From Alkalibacterium sp046484155 (lineage in GTDB: Bacteria; Bacillota; Bacilli; Lactobacillales; Carnobacteriaceae_A), in assembly GCF_046484155.1 (NCBI RefSeq), contig NZ_JAWOBT010000058.1, forward strand, positions 1-19,862: a stretch of 19,862 bases of DNA, given 5' to 3'. Made by a program: the position numbers and the translations under genes. Positions 15,733 through 19,862 of this stretch are shown one piece after another. The notes under the pieces were generated by a model. That model was not told where the DNA came from. It did no database searches and saw only the letters and a program-made list of their open reading frames with translations. Numbering within the stretch: position 1 is the first letter of the stretch; every line of letters begins with the position of its first letter.

Positions 15733-16398
15733 ATGAAAAAACACATATTACTCATCGGTGGCTTAAATAACACTATAGCTTTGAGCCAATCTTTAATAAA
15801 AAAAAGGTATCAGGTAACAGCAATTAATAACAAATATGATGATTGCCAAAAATTAGCCGAAGTAAGTAAATTAAATGTGATATTTGGTGACGGGACTAGA
15901 CCGTTTATTTTAGAAGAAGCGAAGATAGATACAGTAGATATAGCTATTGCTTTGACACAAAAGGATGCAATTAATCTCGTCATTTGTGAACTATGTAAGA
16001 AAAAATATAACGTTAAAAAGACTGTAACGCTTATCGATGATCCTGAAAAAATAAACTTCTTTTATGAGATGGGTGTCGATTCAGTCGTATCAGCAATTGA
16101 AGCAATTACAAATATTATTGAACAACAAGCATTGTTAGATGACATCACAACGGTTATACCCGTTGCAAAGGGCAAAATCAGTATCACTGAAGTACCCATT
16201 CCTCAAAATGCCAAGGCAATCGGCAAACAGTTATCGGAAATCGACTTGCCTAAAGAAGTTATTATAGGGACCATTATTCGAGACGGTGAAGGATTAGTTC
16301 CCAGAGGGAGTACACGTATACGAGCTAGAGATGAACTGATCTTGATTTCATCAGATAAACAGGATAAAGCAATAAAACAATTGACGGGTAAACTATAA
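15733..16398 (+). CDS. TrkA-like subunit with degenerate Rossmann motif and RCK_C domain
   Basis: The 221-residue product has a TrkA-N domain (1-135) followed by an RCK_C ligand-binding domain (about 145-221, with ITEVPIPQNAKAIGKQL and GLVPRGSTRIRARDELILIS). The nucleotide-binding glycine motif is broken: ILLIGGLNNTIA keeps only the first glycine, and the strand-2 acidic residue is Asn (AINNKYDD). It probably does not bind nucleotide in the usual way and may pair with the preceding intact single-domain TrkA to form a mixed RCK ring. GAGGAG lies within the end of the preceding gene, and trkH starts two bases after the stop, so the three genes are translationally coupled. RCK_C domains of K+ systems in Firmicutes often bind c-di-AMP; this is inference here. 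Confidence 0.88.
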   Translation: MKKHILLIGGLNNTIALSQSLIKKRYQVTAINNKYDDCQKLAEVSKLNVIFGDGTRPFILEEAKIDTVDIAIALTQKDAINLVICELCKKKYNVKKTVTLIDDPEKINFFYEMGVDSVVSAIEAITNIIEQQALLDDITTVIPVAKGKISITEVPIPQNAKAIGKQLSEIDLPKEVIIGTIIRDGEGLVPRGSTRIRARDELILISSDKQDKAIKQLTGKL

Positions 16399-16400
16399 AG

Positions 16401-17876
16401 ATGGAAAATAAATTTAAAGAACTCAATAATATTGGAAAATTAATGATATTGATTGGTTTATTAGTTGCAGTGCCGGTCGTATTGATACTTTTTTATCCGA
16501 ATGATATTCAATTTTTTAGTTCGTTTGTCATTCCAGCAAGTGTTTCCGTTATTTTAGGGCTGATCATAGGTATCATATTTCGAAAAAAAAATGATGAGAT
16601 CGAATCGCAATATATATCACGGAATAGTAGTCTCACCGTTTTATTTGCTTGGTTTTATGGGTTTTTCTTAGGGTCGATTCCCTTCATATTGTCAGGACAA
16701 CTAACTTATTTGCAAGGGCTGTATGAATCGGTGAGCGGCTGGACGACGACTGGATTATCTGTTATGGATGTTACTGTCACTTCACCCATCTTTCTTTTTT
16801 ATAGGAGCTTTATGCAGTTTTGTGGCGGGCTCGGATTCATCATGATGATGATCATGATTATTCAAGGGAAAGATTCTATGAGTCTTTATAATGCGGAGGG
16901 GCACCCCGATCGTTTAATGCCTAATATTAAGAGAACTGCACAAGTTATATTCAATATGTATAGTTTCTTTTTAATAGTTGGTACTGGCATGTATATAATC
17001 CTTGGTATGCCGGCGTTTGACAGTATGCTGCATGCGATGTCTGCACTTTCTACCGGAGGATTCTCAACTCAGTCAGATAGTATAGGTGCTTATCAAAGTG
17101 TAAGCATCGAAGCTTTAACTATTTTATTGATGATAATAGGGACAACGAACTTCGCCGTATTGTTGTTACTGGCGAAAAGGAAATTCAGCCAAATTTTTAA
17201 AGTAAGTGAACTCCGCTTTTTCGGTGTCTTACTTTTTATTTTTGTTCCAATTATTACTCTATCATTATCTTTTGAGTTGTATCTGAGTATGGGAGAGAGT
17301 TTTAGACACACCATCTTTAATGTTGTGTCTGCACTTTCAACGACAGGATATTCAACCTTAGGTTATGAAGGATGGCCAGCTGCAAGTATAGGAATGATGA
17401 TAATTCTAATGGCAATAGGTGGTGGTTTAGGTTCTACAGCGGGCGGAATCAAGTTAACTAGAGTATATCTCATGATTCGTGTCTTGGGATTTAATATTCG
17501 TAAGCGCTTATCATCTCGTCGAAGTGTCAATAGTTCCTTTTACCATTCTGCACAAGGGAAAAGATTAATTGATCAAGATTTGATTTCAGATACTGTTGGA
17601 TTCATTGCGTTCTATTTAATTATTTTGTTTACTGGTGGAATCCTAATAACCTGGACATCAGGAGCAACCCTCACTCAAGCCATGTTCGAGTTCGCTTCCT
17701 CACTAGGTACGGTGGGACTGTCTATTGGTTTAACCGGACCTGATACAGATGGCGGAACACTTATTATACAGATGTTGGGGATGATTCTTGGACGTTTGGA
17801 AATCTTTATTGTACTGATAGGTATATATTCTGGGGCCTCTTCCATTAAATATAAGTTGCATGAAGCATTACAGTAA
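16401..17876 (+). CDS. trkH: TrkH-family potassium uptake membrane protein
   Basis: The 491-residue integral membrane protein forms the K+ translocation pore. It has four M1-P-M2 repeats whose selectivity-filter glycines are all present: SGWTTTGLS (near 111), ALSTGGFST (near 215), ALSTTGYST (near 311) and SLGTVGLS (near 434). It begins with a hydrophobic helix (KLMILIGLLVAVPVVLILFY) and shows further TrkH marks such as QFCGGLGFI, GGGLGSTAGGIKLTR and GRLEIFIVLIG. The arginine in the last motif matches the TrkH type. There is no strong Shine-Dalgarno sequence before ATG 16401, and translation is probably coupled to the preceding gene. A duplicated eno 3' end begins 26 bases after its stop. Confidence 0.95.
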   Translation: MENKFKELNNIGKLMILIGLLVAVPVVLILFYPNDIQFFSSFVIPASVSVILGLIIGIIFRKKNDEIESQYISRNSSLTVLFAWFYGFFLGSIPFILSGQLTYLQGLYESVSGWTTTGLSVMDVTVTSPIFLFYRSFMQFCGGLGFIMMMIMIIQGKDSMSLYNAEGHPDRLMPNIKRTAQVIFNMYSFFLIVGTGMYIILGMPAFDSMLHAMSALSTGGFSTQSDSIGAYQSVSIEALTILLMIIGTTNFAVLLLLAKRKFSQIFKVSELRFFGVLLFIFVPIITLSLSFELYLSMGESFRHTIFNVVSALSTTGYSTLGYEGWPAASIGMMIILMAIGGGLGSTAGGIKLTRVYLMIRVLGFNIRKRLSSRRSVNSSFYHSAQGKRLIDQDLISDTVGFIAFYLIILFTGGILITWTSGATLTQAMFEFASSLGTVGLSIGLTGPDTDGGTLIIQMLGMILGRLEIFIVLIGIYSGASSIKYKLHEALQ

Positions 17877-17901
17877 AGATGATGAACACTTTCGTGTATT
17901 G

Positions 17902-17932
17902 ATTACTAAGAATCGAACACCAATTAGGTGAC
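17902..17932 (+). repeat. 31-bp direct repeat (right copy) downstream of trkH
   Basis: Identical to 14715-14745 in the 3' end of eno. It starts 26 bases after the trkH stop codon, and the upstream side shows no similarity to eno. It marks the right junction of the segment carrying the trk operon. Confidence 0.75.
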
Positions 17933-17983
17933 GCTGCAATATACGAAGGCTTGCAAGCTTTCTATAACTTAGCTAACAAATAA
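17903..17983 (+). pseudogene. Duplicated 3' end of eno (26 codons)
   Basis: The fragment encodes LLRIEHQLGDAAIYEGLQAF and then YNLANK plus stop. The intact eno ends with the same residues except Leu-Ala to Ala-Ala and Val to Ile after GD. There are six base differences in 81 positions, no frameshift and no stop. This pattern fits a piece of a functional related enolase gene better than a decaying local copy. It has no start and is not expected to be expressed. Confidence 0.9.
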
Positions 17984-18001
17984 TTCTTAATTGAATAGGA
18001 C

Positions 18002-18040
18002 CTCTCATACCAGATGCATCTGGTATGAGAGCTTTTTTTT
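18002..18040 (+). terminator. Second eno-type terminator, now ending the trk operon
   Basis: CTCTCATACCAGATG (18002-18016) pairs perfectly with CATCTGGTATGAGAG (18017-18031), followed by C and eight T's. It corresponds to the eno terminator at 14816-14856, but two base pairs have changed on both sides. It should terminate trkH transcripts. Confidence 0.92.
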
Positions 18041-18046
18041 CCTACC

Positions 18047-18120
18047 TTCCCTGAGTGATAAAGAAAGCCAAGTGTTTCTGAAATCCTGTATTATGACTAT
18101 TGAATCAGTTTTGGTACGTT
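18047..18120 (-). pseudogene. Second, shorter IS30-type transposase remnant
   Basis: This stretch aligns with 14890-14967 (shared TTCCYTGAGTGAT, AAGYGTTTCTGA and ACGTT blocks), the part of the first remnant after RETVTQIKRQKQ. It has more indels and no open frame. The shared break point near the terminator shows that the truncated element was already behind eno before the two copies separated. Confidence 0.5.
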
Positions 18121-18140
18121 AAACTGCTTAACAAAGATCT

Positions 18141-18498
18141 TATAAGTGCCGACTCGGTGCTTATTATTATGGGGTAGTCAGTACGGTGTTTTTTAGTAGC
18201 CACTGGGTGAGCTAGCATATTTGAGCCGGCAGTATTGACGTCAACTAGTGACCACTCATACCAGGGCGTTTTGCGAGAGAATACTATCAGGCCTCACTAG
18301 TGACTGCTCACTGAATATGGAAATTTGAGCCGGAAGTGTAGCCCCCTTGTAGTGACCACTTGCTACGCAGTGACCTGTCGACTGGTCACTAAAGGGGACT
18401 ATAAGTGCCGAGCCATCGTTCGTTGACTTTTGGGTGGTCGCTATAAGCCTAGTAGAGTTCCAGCTCTGAAAGCTAAACGCATTCAGTGGTCACTAAAT
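18141..18498 (+). repeat. Cluster of short interspersed repeats with hairpin potential
   Basis: No gene is visible between 17984 and 18724. Within 18141-18498 three motifs recur. TATAAGTGCCGA is at 18141-18152 and 18400-18411. ATTTGAGCCGG is at 18219-18229 and 18323-18333, each followed after one base by AGT. AGTGACCACT or its reverse complement AGTGGTCACT is at 18247-18256, 18351-18360 and 18485-18494, with variants at 18194-18204, 18299-18308, 18369-18375, 18384-18390 and 18434-18442. GGTCACTAAA occurs at 18384-18393 and 18489-18498. Several copies face each other and form stems, the best being 18343-18397. I do not recognise the family. It could be a repeated intergenic element or a structured RNA. 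Confidence 0.7.
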
Positions 18499-18659
18499 AG
18501 AATCCATGGACCAACTCAACCCCTAATCGTTTCCAAGTAGGTACTACTTAATAAAGAAGCGTCGGTCGTGAGGTAAATGGCATGTTTTTACAATATTACG
18601 TCCGCTTATTTTAAATTTGAAGTATTTAAATAAGGATGAAAATAGTTCGCGAATAGAAC

Positions 18660-18688
18660 TGGAAATAATCCCGTACTTGTGCTATATT
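18660..18688 (+). promoter_or_regulatory. Promoter of secG
   Basis: TGGAAA (18660-18665), a 17-base spacer and TATATT (18683-18688) with an extended TGC before the -10 lie 36 bases before the secG start codon. Confidence 0.6.
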
Positions 18689-18724
18689 ATAACGTAGGAG
18701 AACTGTAGAAGGAGGTTACGTTTT

Positions 18725-18955
18725 ATGTACGATATTTTACTTGCTATTATGCTGGGGTTATCTATATTCATTATCATTATTATCGCTATGCAGCCAACAA
18801 AAACACAAAGTGCATCGAATGCGTTTATGGGCGGTGCGAGTCAATTGTTCGGAAAACAAAAAGCACGTGGATTTGAAGCAGTGCTCATTAAAACGACCAT
18901 TGTGAGTTTGATACTCTTTTTCGTTTTAGCTTTAATCTTAAGCCAATTATTTTAA
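18725..18955 (+). CDS. secG: Preprotein translocase subunit SecG
   Basis: SecG is the small third subunit of the SecYEG channel and assists SecA-driven export. The 76-residue protein has two membrane helices (about 3-21 and 54-74) flanking a Gly-rich loop with NAFMGGASQLFGKQKARGFE, the usual SecG pattern. AAGGAGG lies about nine bases before ATG 18725. It has its own promoter and a terminator-like structure behind it, so it seems separate from the esterase gene. The order eno, secG, carboxylesterase is typical of Firmicutes; here the trk segment and repeats have been inserted in between. Confidence 0.95.
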   Translation: MYDILLAIMLGLSIFIIIIIAMQPTKTQSASNAFMGGASQLFGKQKARGFEAVLIKTTIVSLILFFVLALILSQLF

Positions 18956-18972
18956 ACTATAAATGACTAGGT

Positions 18973-19042
18973 AGTACTCTTGTTGATCTTTAACTTACAC
19001 GAGCGAAAGCTTCTGTGGTGAAGAAAACATGAGTACTTTTTT
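18973..19042 (+). terminator. Structured terminator after secG
   Basis: AGTACTCTTGTT (18973-18984) pairs with AACATGAGTACT (19026-19037) with one mismatch and is followed by T's to 19042. The loop contains CAC (18998-19000) with GTG (19015-19017) enclosing AGC-GAAA-GCT (19002-19011), a GNRA-capped hairpin. The plan resembles the gap-pgk element: a long outer stem with a GNRA hairpin inside and a T-run. Confidence 0.65.
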
Positions 19043-19130
19043 ATTTCGAGATAGATTGTGAATGGTGTTTTGGTATAAAAATGTCACAATTTAGGGTAAA
19101 ATGGAGGAGAGACTGAAGGAGGATTTTTTA

Positions 19131-19862
19131 ATGCACAATCAATCATTATTTTATGAAAGTGGGAAACGCGCAGTTATCCTGTTTCATGCCTTTACAAGCA
19201 CGCCAAAAGACGTCATGAGTTTAGCGAGAGCGCTAGAGCGAGCTGATTATACCGTTTATGCTCCAGTTTTATCTGGACATGGAACTGGGGACTTGGACGA
19301 TTTATTCGATTACAAGATCGAAGACTGGATGAAAGATGGCGAAGAAGCGGTGGCGTTTCTTAAAAGCAAAGGGTATGAAGAAATCGCTGCCTTTGGACTC
19401 TCTTTAGGCGGTGTCGTCGCTACCCATTTACTCTTAAATGAAGAGTCTATCATCGGCGGAGGAACATTTTCTGCACCCGTTGTCACTGAATATGACACCA
19501 ACGTCCCTGATAGTTTCCTGCCTTGGTATAAGAACGTGAAGCGAGAAGAAGGTTTTGACCCAGAGAAACTCGCTGGTTTAATGACTAAAGCGGAAATTCA
19601 GCTAAAAGAAATGTTTGAAGATTTAAAAGAGCATGTCGCTGCCATGGAAAAAGAGTATGCGACACTGAACAAAAAAATATTTATTGCTCAAGGTGGAAAA
19701 GATGAACTCATCGAACCGGACACAGCACGACTGTTTAGAGAAGCGCTGAGTCAGGCCGAAGTATCAACGCATTTATATGAAGAAGGACAGCACGTAATAA
19801 CAACAGGAAGTGTAGGGAAAGAATTACAGACGCATGTCTTGACATTCTTATCAACACTTAAC
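19131..19862 (+). CDS. Carboxylesterase, alpha/beta hydrolase (partial, runs off the window)
   Basis: The frame is open from ATG 19131 to the window end (244 codons, no stop), so only the last few residues are likely missing. It is an EstA/YvaK-type serine hydrolase that cleaves short-chain esters. The sequence shows ILFHAFTSTPKDV (oxyanion region), the lid-preceding YAPVLSGHGT, the nucleophile Ser in AFGLSLGGVVA, the acid Asp in AQGGKDELIEP and the catalytic His in EEGQHVIT. GAAGGAGG lies upstream of the ATG at normal spacing. In Firmicutes this gene usually sits between secG and rnr (ribonuclease R), which would be expected just outside the window. Confidence 0.92.
   Translation, partial: MHNQSLFYESGKRAVILFHAFTSTPKDVMSLARALERADYTVYAPVLSGHGTGDLDDLFDYKIEDWMKDGEEAVAFLKSKGYEEIAAFGLSLGGVVATHLLLNEESIIGGGTFSAPVVTEYDTNVPDSFLPWYKNVKREEGFDPEKLAGLMTKAEIQLKEMFEDLKEHVAAMEKEYATLNKKIFIAQGGKDELIEPDTARLFREALSQAEVSTHLYEEGQHVITTGSVGKELQTHVLTFLSTLN

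Noticed and set aside
18141..18160. AAGTGCCGACTCGGTGC resembles the last hairpin of a type II tracrRNA.
   Set aside because: No cas gene, CRISPR repeat or anti-repeat is nearby, no T-run follows, and the first 12 bases recur at 18400-18411 as part of the local repeat family.

Overview
The window reads as chromosomal DNA of a low-GC Gram-positive bacterium, most likely a member of Lactobacillales (a Carnobacteriaceae-like organism is my best guess; this is inference). The evidence is strong AGGAGG-type ribosome binding sites, sigma-A promoters, a CtsR box in front of clpP, the order clpP / cggR-gap-pgk-tpiA-gpmI-eno / secG / carboxylesterase, and small transcripts closed by U-rich hairpins. 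The first ~260 bases are an exception: they are visibly richer in G+C and encode the C-terminal end of an NtrC-type sigma-54 activator of proteobacterial flavour, joined in frame to the middle of a glycoside hydrolase family 1 gene. That join is probably an assembly chimera, less likely a real rearrangement.

Left part (1-5892): an NtrC-family tail, a 5'-truncated 6-phospho-beta-glucosidase gene broken by a one-base frameshift in an A7 run, a tandem-domain universal stress protein under a good sigma-A promoter, a divergent MurE-like Mur ligase lacking the usual C-terminal signatures, and a class I-type DNA photolyase that starts at TTG.

Middle part (5893-14856): clpP under a CtsR-controlled promoter, a cytoplasmic DsbA-like CPFC protein, and the complete lower-glycolysis operon from triose-phosphates to phosphoenolpyruvate with its regulator CggR. 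Several intergenic gaps of this operon contain well-formed hairpins: a T8 terminator structure with a GNRA-capped inner hairpin between gap and pgk, a 15-bp nested perfect stem between pgk and tpiA, and GAAA- and AAA-loop hairpins before eno.

Right part (14857-19862): between eno and secG, where I would otherwise expect a short spacer, lies a ~3.2-kb segment carrying a three-gene Trk-type potassium uptake operon (two TrkA-like subunits and TrkH). It is bracketed by a duplication of the 3' end of eno. A 31-bp identical core sits at 14715-14745 and 17902-17932. It is followed in both copies by diverged eno codons, a co-varying terminator, and the same truncated IS30-type transposase remnant. 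This looks like attL/attR of an island inserted in the eno 3' end, or like single-crossover import from a relative. Next comes a ~360-bp gene-free cluster of repeated motifs (TATAAGTGCCGA, ATTTGAGCCGG, AGTGACCACT) with strong hairpin potential. Then come secG with a structured terminator, and a carboxylesterase gene running off the window end.

The most interesting things are the eno-3'-end island with the K+ uptake operon, the split/degenerate TrkA pair, the unnamed repeat cluster before secG, the structured intergenic elements of the glycolytic operon, and the divergent Mur ligase.
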